Shown piece after piece: positions 31,348 to 40,177 of a DNA stretch of 46,393 bases. Origin of the DNA: Terriglobia bacterium (lineage in GTDB: Bacteria; Acidobacteriota; Terriglobia; Bryobacterales; Bryobacteraceae); assembly GCA_025363475.1 (NCBI GenBank), contig JANYDS010000095.1, forward strand, positions 89,236 through 135,628, written 5' to 3'. How positions within the stretch are numbered: position 1 is the stretch's first letter; every line of letters begins with the position of its first letter. Position numbers and translations under genes: made by a program. A model generated the notes under the pieces. It was given only the letters and a program-made list of their open reading frames with translations. It did not search any database and was not told the DNA's origin.

Positions 31348-31625
31348 GAAGCGAATACGATTTTTCCCAGTCCCGAAAGAACCCCTACGCCGCCAAACTG
31401 AAGCGCGCCGTCACGATTCGCCTGGATACCGCGTCTGTGGATTATTTCAAGTCTCTCGCTGCTGAACTTGGTATGCCCTATCAGAACCTGATCAATCTGT
31501 TCCTGAGAGACTGCGCGGCGCAGAAACGTCAGCCGGTTATGCAATGGCCGACGGGGGCGTCGGCTGGGGGTCAGGGGACCCGCCCTCCGTTGTCAACGGA
31601 TGTGGATGGGATAAAGGATGCTTAG
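31344..31625 (+). CDS. brnA: BrnA-type antitoxin
   Basis: A 93-residue ribbon-helix-helix antitoxin. The N-terminus RSEYDFSQSRKNPYA is the BrnA toxin-binding segment, and KRAVTIRLDTASVDYFKSLAAELGMPYQNLINLFLRDCA is the DNA-binding fold. The last 25 residues are Gly/Pro-rich. Coupled to brnT by ATGA. Its 3' end overlaps the convergent gene at 31593 by 33 bp. Confidence 0.88.
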   Translation: MRSEYDFSQSRKNPYAAKLKRAVTIRLDTASVDYFKSLAAELGMPYQNLINLFLRDCAAQKRQPVMQWPTGASAGGQGTRPPLSTDVDGIKDA

Positions 31626-32021
31626 CGGCGAAAAGGCAGTGATCTTCCACTTGCCTTTGATTTGCCTCATCTCAAGCTGAACCCGTTCGCGGCGTCGTTC
31701 GACACGCGCCGGATCGGCTTTCGATTTCAACTGCACAAGAAAATCCACGTCGAGTTTGTGGACACCGTTTACTTCTGCGTCATCCAGAATATCGAGCGCT
31801 ACTGAGGGGTCAGTCTGTGCCGTGATGGCGTCGACGTTCTGAACGATTTCGCCATAGCCCGTCATGGATGAATCGAACAAAGCAATGATACCGGCGGGAT
31901 CGTTTTCGCTGAAGTAAGTAGCGAGACTGGAAAGCGTGGAGAAAGGCGTTTGCTCCGCGGCTGGCACGCCAGCCGCGGAGAAGAGCAACAGAATACCGAG
32001 ACTAAGTCCGGTAATTCGCAT
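31593..32021 (-). CDS. Small secreted protein, possibly NTF2-like
   Basis: A 142-residue protein with a signal peptide (RITGLSLGILLLFSAAGVPAAEQ). The mature part has helices (LSSLATYFSENDPAGIIALFDSS) then strands (VHKLDVDFLVQLKSK, RVQLEMRQIKGKWKITAF), the order of an NTF2/SnoaL-like cone fold; this is an impression, not a match. Its start lies 20 bp inside the 3' end of argJ, so it is likely translated as the last gene of that operon. Function unknown. Confidence 0.7.
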   Translation of the reverse strand: MRITGLSLGILLLFSAAGVPAAEQTPFSTLSSLATYFSENDPAGIIALFDSSMTGYGEIVQNVDAITAQTDPSVALDILDDAEVNGVHKLDVDFLVQLKSKADPARVERRRERVQLEMRQIKGKWKITAFSPLSILYPIHIR

Positions 32022-33189
32022 TAATGTGGACGTAGTCTTCCGTCAAATCACAAGTCCAGAAAGTGGCGTTGCCCTTTCCCTTCCCTGCGATGCGGAAAAC
32101 AATGGAAACATCCGTGTCATCGAGGCGCAACTTCATATCGCCTTCATCAAACGGAGCCGCCAGACCACCCTTGCAAACCTTGACGTCCTGTAGCGTGATA
32201 TCCACAGAAGACGGATCAAAGTTCACACCGGAGTTACCGGCCGCCGAAAGAATCCGGCCCCAGTTCGGATCAGACCCGGCAATGGCTGTCTTGACCAGCG
32301 GTGAATTGGAAATGGACCGCGCGATGGCAGCTCCGGCAGCATCACTCAGCGCACCGTGAACTTCCACTGCTACCAGTTTCCGAGCGCCTTCACCATCCCG
32401 CACGATCTGACGGGCCAGCGACTGCAACGTCTCGGTCAGAGCCTCTTCAAACAGGCTCATTTCCTTGGGATCGGGCCGAACCCCGGAAGCGCCGTTGGCG
32501 AGCACCACCAGAGTGTCGTTCGTCGAAGTGTCACCATCAACCGAAATGCGGTTGTAGCTTAACTCCGTCGCCCGGACCAGCATGCGGCGCAGCAAGGTCT
32601 GTGGAATGACAGCATCCGTCATCACAAAGCCGAGGGTGGTGGCCATGCGCGGATGAATCATGCCGGAGCCTTTAGTTACACCGGCAATGCGGACCGCACC
32701 ACGGCGCAGCGTCACTTCACGGGATGCGCCTTTGGCCTGCAAATCCGTGGTCAGGATGGCACGGGCAACGTCCGGCAAGCCGGTGTCATTGAGCGTCTCA
32801 ACCAATTCCGGCAGCTTGGAAAGAATCAGATTCTCGTCAAGCTCGACACCGATAACTCCAGTGGATGCCGGGATGATCTGGTTCGGATTCAGCTTGAGGA
32901 GCTTTGCCAGTGCCTTCGTTGTATTCGAAGCGACTTTGTCTCCTGACTTCGTCGCGCAGTTGGCATTACCGGCGTTGACGAGGATAGCGCCGCAAAGTCC
33001 TTTTGAGGCGCGCATATTGGACCGCGCCAGTTTTACGGGCGCGGCTTGAACTCTGTTGGTCGTAAACACTGCCGCGGCCGCGGCAGGCACTCCCGAAACA
33101 ATCAGGGCGAGGTCATCCTTTTCCTGTTTGCGTATGCCACCGTATGCGGTGGCGTACTTAAATCCCAGCGGTAAGTCGAAAGGTCTCAT
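32002..33189 (-). CDS. argJ: Bifunctional ornithine acetyltransferase / N-acetylglutamate synthase
   Basis: Recycles the acetyl group in arginine synthesis. The 395-residue proprotein cleaves itself before a Thr nucleophile; here the site is KGSGMIHPRMATTLGF with Thr184. The residue after it is Thr, where most relatives have Met. Other landmarks: VFTTNRVQAAPV at the N-terminus, NAGNANCATK (about 72-81), ISVDGDTSTNDT, and the C-terminus ending in NANYRT. Its ATG overlaps the fmt stop as ATGA. Whether it also uses acetyl-CoA (bifunctional) cannot be told from sequence. Confidence 0.95.
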   Translation of the reverse strand: MRPFDLPLGFKYATAYGGIRKQEKDDLALIVSGVPAAAAAVFTTNRVQAAPVKLARSNMRASKGLCGAILVNAGNANCATKSGDKVASNTTKALAKLLKLNPNQIIPASTGVIGVELDENLILSKLPELVETLNDTGLPDVARAILTTDLQAKGASREVTLRRGAVRIAGVTKGSGMIHPRMATTLGFVMTDAVIPQTLLRRMLVRATELSYNRISVDGDTSTNDTLVVLANGASGVRPDPKEMSLFEEALTETLQSLARQIVRDGEGARKLVAVEVHGALSDAAGAAIARSISNSPLVKTAIAGSDPNWGRILSAAGNSGVNFDPSSVDITLQDVKVCKGGLAAPFDEGDMKLRLDDTDVSIVFRIAGKGKGNATFWTCDLTEDYVHINANYRT

Positions 33190-34151
33190 GCTCCAAGTCG
33201 ATCTGCGTTTGTGAGGCGATGGCCGTTGGCAAAAATTTCTCCCGCCATTTTTTTACGGCCCTCGAGTTGTACTTCCAGTAATTCAAGAGCAGCACCGTCT
33301 CCGCCAGTGGCAAAGACGCCGCGCTCAAAAACCAGCGTTCCCGGCGCAAGGTCCAAATGCTGAGGGACCAGCCGTGAACGCCAGATATGCAGCTGCTGAC
33401 CACGAAACGTTGTTAGCGCTCCGGGCCAGGGCTGAAAACCGCGAACTAAATCGTGAATTTTCTGAGCCGAATCCTGCCAGTTGATCCGACCGTCTTCTTT
33501 TTTCAAAATCGGCGCGTAAGTGGCTAGGGTATTATCTTGCGGCTCCGGTTGCAAGTGGCCCGCAGTAAGCTGCGCCAAAGTCTTGACGAGAAGCGCTGCC
33601 CCGGCCCCGGCCAGGCGCACCGAAAGTTCGGGGCCTGTTTCATCCGGCCCGATGGGCGTTTCCCAGCGCAGGAGCGTGTCGCCGGTATCAAGACCGGCAT
33701 CGATCCGCATCGTGGTGACGCCGGTTCGCTTCAGACCGCGGGCGATGGACCATTGAATGGGGCCCGCTCCGCGCAACTCCGGCAGCAGGGACGCATGAAC
33801 ATTGATAATGCCCAGCGGGGCGATATCGATAATCGCCTGCGGAATGATCTGGCCGTAACCCACTACGACCATGCCGTCCGGTGCCAGTTCGCGCAATCGT
33901 TCCACTGATTCGGGGCGACGGATTCGTTCCGGCTGATACACCGGAATACGGTGCCGCAGCGCACAGGCTTTCACCGGAGAGTGCCGCAGTTCCTGCTTGC
34001 GCCCCTGTGGACGGTCGGGCTGCGTCACTACCAGCGGCACATCATAGCCGGCCGCAATGATGGCTTCGAGCGTGGGAACGGCGAATTCGGGAGTACCCAG
34101 AAATACGATTCGCTGGCCGCGCTGGCCACCAGATGAGGATGTTATTCCCAC
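33186..34151 (-). CDS. fmt: Methionyl-tRNA formyltransferase
   Basis: Formylates initiator methionyl-tRNA. The 321-residue protein has FLGTPEFAVPTLEAI at the start, the catalytic set Asn117, His119 and Asp155 in NVHASLLPELRGAGPIQWSI and GLDTGDT, and a C-terminal tRNA-binding OB domain from about 210. It overlaps the end of def by 10 bp and the start of argJ by 4 bp. The first ten residues (GITSSSGGQR) are a poorly conserved extension, so a later start near Arg11 is possible, but no better start codon is seen. Confidence 0.95.
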   Translation of the reverse strand: MGITSSSGGQRGQRIVFLGTPEFAVPTLEAIIAAGYDVPLVVTQPDRPQGRKQELRHSPVKACALRHRIPVYQPERIRRPESVERLRELAPDGMVVVGYGQIIPQAIIDIAPLGIINVHASLLPELRGAGPIQWSIARGLKRTGVTTMRIDAGLDTGDTLLRWETPIGPDETGPELSVRLAGAGAALLVKTLAQLTAGHLQPEPQDNTLATYAPILKKEDGRINWQDSAQKIHDLVRGFQPWPGALTTFRGQQLHIWRSRLVPQHLDLAPGTLVFERGVFATGGDGAALELLEVQLEGRKKMAGEIFANGHRLTNADRLGA

Positions 34152-34672
34152 TCACCCGCCTTGATCAATTTGCGGATTTTGCGCTTGATCAGATCCCGCT
34201 TGAGCCCGCTCAGATGGCTGATAAACAGGATGCCATTCAGGTGATCGATTTCATGCTGGAAAGCACGTGCCAGCAAGCCTTCGCCGTCAATTTCAAACCA
34301 TTCGCCCTTGACGTTCTGCGCGCGTACGGTGACGTTTCGGGCGCGCGAAACCGGCTCGCGGAAACCTGGAATACTCAGGCAGCCTTCTTCGCCGGTCTGT
34401 TTACCTTCTTTTTTGATGATTTCCGGATTGATCAGGATAATAGGTTCGGGCGCGGCGTCTTCATCGTCATCAGCCTTCGCAATATCAATGACGGTAATGC
34501 GCTGCCCGAGGTCAACCTGCGGAGCCGCAATGCCGATGCCGTGCGAGGCGTACATGGTTTCAAACAGGTCTGCCACCAGGGCATGCAGGTCAGCCGTGTC
34601 GAACGCCGTCACCAGACTGGCGGGCTTTTCGAGGGCCGGGGCATTCATGTAACGCACAACTTTGTAAATCAT
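34142..34672 (-). CDS. def: Peptide deformylase
   Basis: Removes the formyl group from nascent proteins; works after Fmt. The 176-residue enzyme shows all three motifs: GIGIAAPQV (45-53), EEGCLS with metal ligand Cys98, and QHEIDHLNG with His140, Glu141 and His144. An acidic insert (ADDDEDAAPE, about 67-76) is present between strands. The start directly abuts the aroC stop and the end overlaps fmt, in the common def-fmt order. Confidence 0.96.
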   Translation of the reverse strand: MIYKVVRYMNAPALEKPASLVTAFDTADLHALVADLFETMYASHGIGIAAPQVDLGQRITVIDIAKADDDEDAAPEPIILINPEIIKKEGKQTGEEGCLSIPGFREPVSRARNVTVRAQNVKGEWFEIDGEGLLARAFQHEIDHLNGILFISHLSGLKRDLIKRKIRKLIKAGEWE

Positions 34673-35839
34673 CTAGTAGTTCCGTACCTGTTCGAGGTAG
34701 CCGTCGAAATTGCGTTTGGTTTCGCCGAGTGAATCGCCGCCGAATTTTTCCAGCATTGCTGCGGCCAGGACGATGGCGACCATCGCCTCACCGATCACAC
34801 CGGCGGCCGGGACCACGCAAATATCGGAGCGTTCATACGCTGCTTTGGCAGGCTCGCGTGTTTCCAGATCCACCGATTCCAGCGGCCTGCGCAGCGTGGA
34901 AATAGGCTTCAGAAAACCGCGCACGCGAAGCTCCTGGCCGTTCGTCATACCGCCTTCTATGCCACCGGCGCGGTTGCCGCCCCGGAAGAAACTGCGGTCA
35001 TCGCGATTGTAATGGATCGTATCCTGCACTTTGGACCCGAAACTCATCGCGCCCTCTTCGGCGAACCCTACTTCCACACCCTTAACGGCCTGCATGGAAA
35101 CGATGGCCTGCGCGAGCTTGCCGTCGAGACGGGAATCCCACGTAATGTGTGAACCAAGCCCGGGGGGCAAACCTTGGGCCACTACTTCAAAGATGCCGCC
35201 CACGGTGTCGCCGGTGCGGTAAGCTTCGTCCACAATCGCCTTCATTTCGACTTCAGCTTCAGCATCGGCGCAACCGAGTATGACTTCAGTCCGGCGGCTG
35301 AGTTCCACGATTTCATCCCAGGCGACTATTCGTTCCAGACGGCGGGAACCGACGCCAATTACGTGGCTCAAAACTTCAATGCCAAACTGAGCCAGAAATT
35401 GCTTTGCGATGGCCCCAACCGCCACGCGGGCTGTGGTTTCGCGGGCACTGGAACGTTCGAGGATATAGCGCGCGTCCGGGAAATTGTACTTGAGCGAACC
35501 AGCGAGATCGGCATGACCGGGGCGGGGTCTCGATACTGCTTTATGCTTCTCGGGATCGCCCGCTTCGACGGGCATGGATTCGGTCCAGTTTTTCCAGTCG
35601 CTGTTCTGAATGATGATGGCGATGGGGGAACCGATGGTGATGCCCTGGCGCACGCCCGTAACCACCGACGCGGTGTCGGTTTCAATTTTCATGCGTCCGC
35701 CACGGCCAAAGCCCTGCTGGCGGCGCCACAGTTGATGGTTGATCGCGTCAAGCGCGATAGGGATTCCGGCCGGAAGCCCGGTAAGGGTCGCCACGAGGCA
35801 CTCTCCGTGAGACTCCCCGGCCGTTTCAAATCGAAACAT
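34673..35839 (-). CDS. aroC: Chorismate synthase
   Basis: Makes chorismate from EPSP, the last common step to aromatic amino acids; needs reduced FMN. The 388-residue protein begins with FRFETAGESHGECLVATLTGLPAGI and has the family signatures RPRPGHADLAGSLKY, ARETTARVAVGAIAK and the FMN-binding RGGNRAGGIEGGMTNGQ. First gene of the aroC-def-fmt-argJ run, preceded by a 96-bp gap to the HEPN gene in which no terminator is obvious. Confidence 0.96.
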   Translation of the reverse strand: MFRFETAGESHGECLVATLTGLPAGIPIALDAINHQLWRRQQGFGRGGRMKIETDTASVVTGVRQGITIGSPIAIIIQNSDWKNWTESMPVEAGDPEKHKAVSRPRPGHADLAGSLKYNFPDARYILERSSARETTARVAVGAIAKQFLAQFGIEVLSHVIGVGSRRLERIVAWDEIVELSRRTEVILGCADAEAEVEMKAIVDEAYRTGDTVGGIFEVVAQGLPPGLGSHITWDSRLDGKLAQAIVSMQAVKGVEVGFAEEGAMSFGSKVQDTIHYNRDDRSFFRGGNRAGGIEGGMTNGQELRVRGFLKPISTLRRPLESVDLETREPAKAAYERSDICVVPAAGVIGEAMVAIVLAAAMLEKFGGDSLGETKRNFDGYLEQVRNY

Positions 35840-35935
35840 GTAGGTTGAACTTCTATGTTGACAGAAAAGCAGGGGGTTGCGCTACAAGGCAGAGGGAAAA
35901 GACGGTGGTGCTGGCTGCAAGTTGTTGATTCTGCG

Positions 35936-36303
35936 TCAGGCCTTTGATTCCGCTTCTTTGCTGAGGAGGTGGGCGAGGGCTGTGCCGGCTGCGGTTTTGA
36001 GAGCTGGAATATCGTGCTCTATCATGAACCAAATACGTTCCGGTTCGATTCCATCATATTCGTGACGCAGAAAGTTTCCGAGGCAGCGCAACTTAGGCCA
36101 CTCGATTTCCGGGCAAAGCTCCGTAGCGGTTGCACCCAGTTTTGCAGAGGCTTCACAGATGCACTCAAGACAACGTTCGATTGCGTCTCGCTCAACGCCG
36201 CCTTCGAGAAACGCCTCATATCAATGGCAGCGGCGTATTGATTGATGCGCTCAATGTTTTCAACAATGTCCAGAAACCTCTGAATTGGATCGCTAGAAGG
36301 CAC
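35936..36303 (-). pseudogene. HEPN-domain toxin (HepT-like), -1 frameshift
   Basis: From GTG 36303 the frame reads SSDPIQRFLDIVENIERINQYAAAIDMRRF, then shifts. Adding one base near 36208-36211 (sequence CGTTTCTCGAAGG) restores LEGGVERDAIERCLECICEAS, then EIEWPKLRCLGNFLRHEYDGIEPERIWFMIEHDI and the TGA at 35936-35938. FLRHEYD is the RX(4-6)H-type ribonuclease motif region of HepT-like HEPN proteins. The total length is one base short of 123 codons, as expected. Overlaps the MNT gene by 11 bp. Without frameshifting the product would lack its catalytic half. Confidence 0.78.
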
Positions 36304-36589
36304 GCAAAACCTCTGGTGCCACACTTCGCTGCACTCTCGGCTTGAGTGTTCCCTCTTCGATGAGATCAACCTTCACGCCCAGGAGCTCTGCCAGTCGGAT
36401 CTCGATCCCTATGAGATCGAGCAATGAGAGGCGGCGGCTCTTGTGGTAAGCGGCAAGCAAATCGACATCCGATTCCGGACCCGCTTCGCCCCGCGCGGTG
36501 GAGCCGAACTGGGACAATCGCACGACACCAGCCTCTTTAAGTTCCGGCTCGTGTTCGCGCAACATCGACAAAACGTGTTCGCGGTCCAT
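36293..36589 (-). CDS. MNT-type minimal nucleotidyltransferase (antitoxin)
   Basis: A 98-residue protein with the catalytic pattern FGSTARGEAGPESDVDLL: Gly29-Ser30 and Asp41/Asp43. MntA-type antitoxins inactivate the HEPN ribonuclease by adding AMP to a Tyr near its active site. The C-terminal half (DLIGIEIRLAELLGVKVDLIEEGTLKPRVQ) is typical. It precedes and overlaps the HEPN gene, which is frameshifted, so this antitoxin survives with no full toxin. AGGGTAAG upstream of the ATG supports the start. Confidence 0.88.
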   Translation of the reverse strand: MDREHVLSMLREHEPELKEAGVVRLSQFGSTARGEAGPESDVDLLAAYHKSRRLSLLDLIGIEIRLAELLGVKVDLIEEGTLKPRVQRSVAPEVLRAF

Positions 36590-36619
36590 GATTTAGTCTT
36601 ACCCTGATGTTGTGCCAGG

Positions 36620-36991
36620 TCAAGCGGAACGCATAAGCCGAAAAGCCAGCAGGAACCAGGCAGCTAGAAATGCCAGCCCGCCCAGCGGAGTCACGGCACC
36701 CAGAGCCCTGATTCCACTGAGTGCCAGCACATAGAGACTGCCCGAAAACAACAGTATCCCCGCCAGCAGCAAGCTGCAAATCCAGGTTCCTGCCGATTGT
36801 GAAATAGCCCCAAGCCGGGGCAAAATCGAAACGATCAGCAGCCCCAGCGCGTGAAAGAAGTGATAGAGAACGGCCTTCTCATAAACGCCCATGGAATAGT
36901 CATCCAGGCGTCCCTTGAGGCCATGCGCGCCAAACGCTCCCAGACCTACCGCAACACCCAATAAGACCGCCGCAGCAGCACTCCAGTTCAT
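36620..36991 (-). CDS. DUF423 family small membrane protein
   Basis: A 123-residue inner-membrane protein with four hydrophobic segments. The start NWSAAAAVLLGVAVGLGAFGAHGLKGRLD and the middle YEKAVLYHFFHALGLL are the DUF423 (YgdD-like) signatures; GAVTPLGGLAFLAAWF closes it. ATG 36991 is the family-like start; the frame extends upstream into the next gene. It is 10 bp from the end of the split-barrel gene upstream, so probably co-transcribed. Function unknown. Confidence 0.9.
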   Translation of the reverse strand: MNWSAAAAVLLGVAVGLGAFGAHGLKGRLDDYSMGVYEKAVLYHFFHALGLLIVSILPRLGAISQSAGTWICSLLLAGILLFSGSLYVLALSGIRALGAVTPLGGLAFLAAWFLLAFRLMRSA

Positions 36992-37001
36992 GCTGCCAAT
37001 T

Positions 37002-37655
37002 CTACTCCGCCGCTGATCCCCTGAACCGGCTGACGTGCTGCGGAATTTCAATTCCCGCCGCAAGACGCTCATCCGGCACCGGCGTTCCTGGCACGATACT
37101 CAAAGGCAGCACACCTGCCCAGGCCGGCAGAGAATAATCTTCCTCATCGTCAACAGGACCGCCGGTGCGAACTTTGGCGGAGGCTTCTTCAATCGTGAAT
37201 TCCAGCACCGTGGTCGCCTTCAACTCTTGTACGTTTGGCTTCCGAACGTCCGCCCACCTGCCCCTGATCAGGTGCTCCACGACCACAGAAAGGGCATGGC
37301 TTTTCCTGTCCGGATCCTCAATCTTTCGCGCCGTGCCGAACACCACTGCGGACCGGTAATTCATTGAATGACGGAAGGCAGACCGTGCGAGCACCAGACC
37401 ATCCACCAGGGTCACGGTGACGCAGGCCGCAACACCTGTCTCCAGCAAACGCAGCATGCGACTGGCTGCGGAACCGTGCAGGTAAAGAGTATTGCCTTCG
37501 CGCCCAAACAGCGTTGGAATCACAAACGGCTGGCCGTCCATATTAAAGCCGACGTGAGCCAGAAAAGCAGCATCAAGGACGGCATGAACGTCAGCCTCTT
37601 CACGGGAGCCCCGTTGCGGCCGGCGGTGAAGCTGCGTTCGATCAGTCAAGGTCAT
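37002..37655 (-). CDS. Pyridoxamine 5'-phosphate oxidase-like FMN-binding split barrel protein
   Basis: A 217-residue flavin- or heme-binding split-barrel protein of the NimA-like type. Seen: HAVLDAAFLAHVGFNMDGQPFVIPTLFGREGNTLYLHGSAASRML near the start (the DG.P.V.P...R..D.LY.HGS pattern), then VTLVDGLVLARSAFRHSMNYRSAVVFG. Members reduce nitroimidazoles or act on unknown substrates. The C-terminal 60 residues (VRTGGPVDDEEDYSLPAWAGVLPL) match longer relatives. Divergent from the M48 protease gene 43 bp away. Confidence 0.85.
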   Translation of the reverse strand: MTLTDRTQLHRRPQRGSREEADVHAVLDAAFLAHVGFNMDGQPFVIPTLFGREGNTLYLHGSAASRMLRLLETGVAACVTVTLVDGLVLARSAFRHSMNYRSAVVFGTARKIEDPDRKSHALSVVVEHLIRGRWADVRKPNVQELKATTVLEFTIEEASAKVRTGGPVDDEEDYSLPAWAGVLPLSIVPGTPVPDERLAAGIEIPQHVSRFRGSAAE

Positions 37656-37698
37656 GGTGTCAATATCCTAACCCGATTTCACCCTGTGCCAGGTTTTA

Positions 37699-39123
37699 AT
37701 GGTTATAGCCTACTGGAGAACTCCCCCATTGAAACGTGCTCTATTCTTTTCGCTTTGTACGATCCTGCTGCCACTGCAAGCCCCGGCACAAAACCGGCAA
37801 AAACAGGCGGAAGTAAAGATCCAGAGAACATCGCTGACTAAAGACCAGGAGATTGAACTGGGCAGACAGGCTGCCGCTGGCGTAGAAAAGCAAATGGAAG
37901 TTTTGAAAAATCAGGAATTAGAGGCCTGGCTCAACAGAGTCGGCCAGCAACTGGCGCGAACTCCGCAGGCTAACGCCTACCCCTACTATTTCCGCCTGGT
38001 CAATGAGGATTCCATCAACGCCTTCGCGTTGCCGGGCGGCCCGATGTTCGTCCACACGGGCCTGATCAAAGCTGCCGATAACGAAGCTGAAGTGGTGGGC
38101 GTGCTGGCGCATGAAATGTCCCATGTTGCACTTCGGCACAGCGCTGCGCAAATCGGCAAGCAGCAAACCTGGGGGACGCTGTTCGGCGTTTTGGGAGCGG
38201 CAGCGGGAGCACTGACGGGCGGTACGAACGGCTGCGGCGCGTTGTGCCAGGTGGCAGAGACGGGAATCGGCCTGGGCGGGACCACAGTGCTGATGAAGTT
38301 CTCGCGCGGCTTCGAGCGTGATGCCGATCTGAATGGCGCACGCATGATGGCGGCGGCCGGTTACGACCCCATTCAGCTGGCTAAGTTTTTCGAAAAACTG
38401 GAAGCCCAGGCGGGTGCGGCAAATGAACCGAAGGGCTTGCAAATGTGGCTGTCATCGCACCCGACATCCGGAAGCCGTGTCCAGTACGTTTCTGAAGATA
38501 TCCGGTACTATGCGAAGTCTTCTTACAACAGTTCCACCGGAAATTTCGCCCGGGTCAAACAACTTGTCGCCAGAATTCCACCACCTAAACCAAAACCTGC
38601 GGCGCTGCTGCAGGCGAAGCAAGGCAATCCGCGCGGGGGGTTGCCCCAGGATTTCGCTGATTATCAGGCCGCCGGGTTTTCCATCGGCTACCCTTCCGGC
38701 TGGCAGGCGGGGCAGGCACAGGCAGGGGGCAGTGTGTACCTGACGCCGCAGGGCGGTGTCACCAAATCTGCCAGCGGAGTGGAACTGATCCTGGGCGCGA
38801 TGGTTGACTACTATCAACCCGCGAACGGTGGGGTCGCGCTGGATGCCACTACCAGTGAACTGCTGCAGTCCCTGGAGAAGGGCGATGCAAACCTGCGGGC
38901 GGAACGTTCCAGCCGGACGGAGGTTGGCCGCAAACCTGCGCTGCTAACCCGTGTATCCACCAGAACGTCTCTGCAAAACGAACCCAATCAGACCATTTTT
39001 CTTTATACCGTGGCACGCGAAGCCGGACTTTGGTACGTCGTTTTCGCTGCCCCGGCCTCGCGCGTTAATGAATACGAACCTCTGTTCCGCACGATGGCAC
39101 AGACGATTCAGTTTCCCGATTGA
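37699..39123 (+). CDS. M48-family periplasmic metalloprotease
   Basis: A secreted zinc protease of the M48 (BepA/YfgC-like) family, involved in outer-membrane protein quality control in relatives. A signal peptide (KRALFFSLCTILLPLQAPAQ) suggests the true start may be TTG 37729, which has GGAG 10 nt upstream; the ATG at 37699 would put ten extra residues in front. Zinc motif HEMSH is at 138-142 (numbered from 37699), and the third ligand Glu is in FERDADLNGARMM. NAFALPGGPMFVHTGLI precedes the motif as usual. The C-terminal 150 residues form an extra domain (GFSIGYPSGWQA..., DYYQPANGG) instead of TPR repeats. No lipobox. Confidence 0.88.
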   Translation: MVIAYWRTPPLKRALFFSLCTILLPLQAPAQNRQKQAEVKIQRTSLTKDQEIELGRQAAAGVEKQMEVLKNQELEAWLNRVGQQLARTPQANAYPYYFRLVNEDSINAFALPGGPMFVHTGLIKAADNEAEVVGVLAHEMSHVALRHSAAQIGKQQTWGTLFGVLGAAAGALTGGTNGCGALCQVAETGIGLGGTTVLMKFSRGFERDADLNGARMMAAAGYDPIQLAKFFEKLEAQAGAANEPKGLQMWLSSHPTSGSRVQYVSEDIRYYAKSSYNSSTGNFARVKQLVARIPPPKPKPAALLQAKQGNPRGGLPQDFADYQAAGFSIGYPSGWQAGQAQAGGSVYLTPQGGVTKSASGVELILGAMVDYYQPANGGVALDATTSELLQSLEKGDANLRAERSSRTEVGRKPALLTRVSTRTSLQNEPNQTIFLYTVAREAGLWYVVFAAPASRVNEYEPLFRTMAQTIQFPD

Positions 39124-39136
39124 GGTTTCCTGTTAG

Positions 39137-40147
39137 ATGCCCTTTGAGACACTCTCACGACTGGTGCCGGTAACGCCAGGGGGAACTCCCGGCGATTCTA
39201 CGACCGCACCGGATTTCGTGGCTGCCGCGCGATCGGTGATCAGCTTCCTGCACGAGAAAATGGGCTTCGATTTGTGGATGGTCACACGGACTGAGGGCAA
39301 TGACTGGATCGTCCTCCAAAGTGAAGACCACGGCTATGATGTGGAACCGAACACGGTCTTCAAGTGGACGGATACCTTCTGCGCCCACATGGTGGCAGGC
39401 AACGGGCCGCGCGTTGCCCCCCGTTCGGATGACGTACCTGCTTACGCGGCAGCGCCCATTGGCCGGCAGGTCAAGATCGGGGCCTATATCGGTGTTCCGC
39501 TGACCTACACCGACGGTTCACTGTTTGGGACACTGTGCGCGATTCATCCCACGCCCCGGGATGAAACAACGAAAGCTGACCTGCCTTTGATTGAATTGTT
39601 CGCAGCCATGCTCAGCAGCGTGCTCAATTCAGAAATCAGAGCCAGCGAGGGAGCAAGACAGGCGGAACGGTCGCGGGAAGACGCCGAAATCGATGCCCTT
39701 ACGGATCTCTACAACCGCCGTGGCTGGAACCGCCTGATGGAAGCCGAGGAGGAGCGTTGCAAGCGCTACGGACATCCGGCCTGCGTGGTGGCAATTGATC
39801 TGGACGGGCTGAAGGCAATCAACGATGTTGAGGGTCACGCGGCTGGCGACGAACTGATTCGCAAAGCGGGCCATGCCATCCGCGAAGCAGTGCGGGATGT
39901 GGATGTAGTGGCGCGAACGGGTGGGGATGAATTCCTGGTTCTTGGCACTGAATGCCACCCGGAGAACGCCACTGTGCTGGTGCAACGGATTGAGGAACAA
40001 CTGACATTAGCGGGCGTCTCTGCGTCTCTGGGTTACGCGATGAGGACTCCGGGGCAAGGCCTCAGCGCTGCGGCGCAACAGGCTGACCACGCCATGTACG
40101 CGCGAAAAGCGACACGACATGCTGCGACTGCCAGCCTGATTTCCTGA
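39137..40147 (+). CDS. GAF-GGDEF diguanylate cyclase
   Basis: Makes the second messenger cyclic di-GMP. The 336-residue cytosolic protein has an N-terminal GAF sensor domain (about 25-170; FLHEKMGFDLWMVTR, IGAYIGVPLTYTDGSLFGTLCAI) and a GGDEF domain (about 185-325) beginning DALTDLYNRRGWNRL. The active site TGGDEFLVLG is intact (262-266). An inhibitory site RDVD (253-256) sits exactly five residues before GGDEF, so product inhibition is expected. The GAF ligand is unknown. It lies 13 bp after the M48 gene. Confidence 0.94.
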   Translation: MPFETLSRLVPVTPGGTPGDSTTAPDFVAAARSVISFLHEKMGFDLWMVTRTEGNDWIVLQSEDHGYDVEPNTVFKWTDTFCAHMVAGNGPRVAPRSDDVPAYAAAPIGRQVKIGAYIGVPLTYTDGSLFGTLCAIHPTPRDETTKADLPLIELFAAMLSSVLNSEIRASEGARQAERSREDAEIDALTDLYNRRGWNRLMEAEEERCKRYGHPACVVAIDLDGLKAINDVEGHAAGDELIRKAGHAIREAVRDVDVVARTGGDEFLVLGTECHPENATVLVQRIEEQLTLAGVSASLGYAMRTPGQGLSAAAQQADHAMYARKATRHAATASLIS

Positions 40148-40177
40148 TAGAATCGCCCTGACCGCAGGGAGGTTGCA

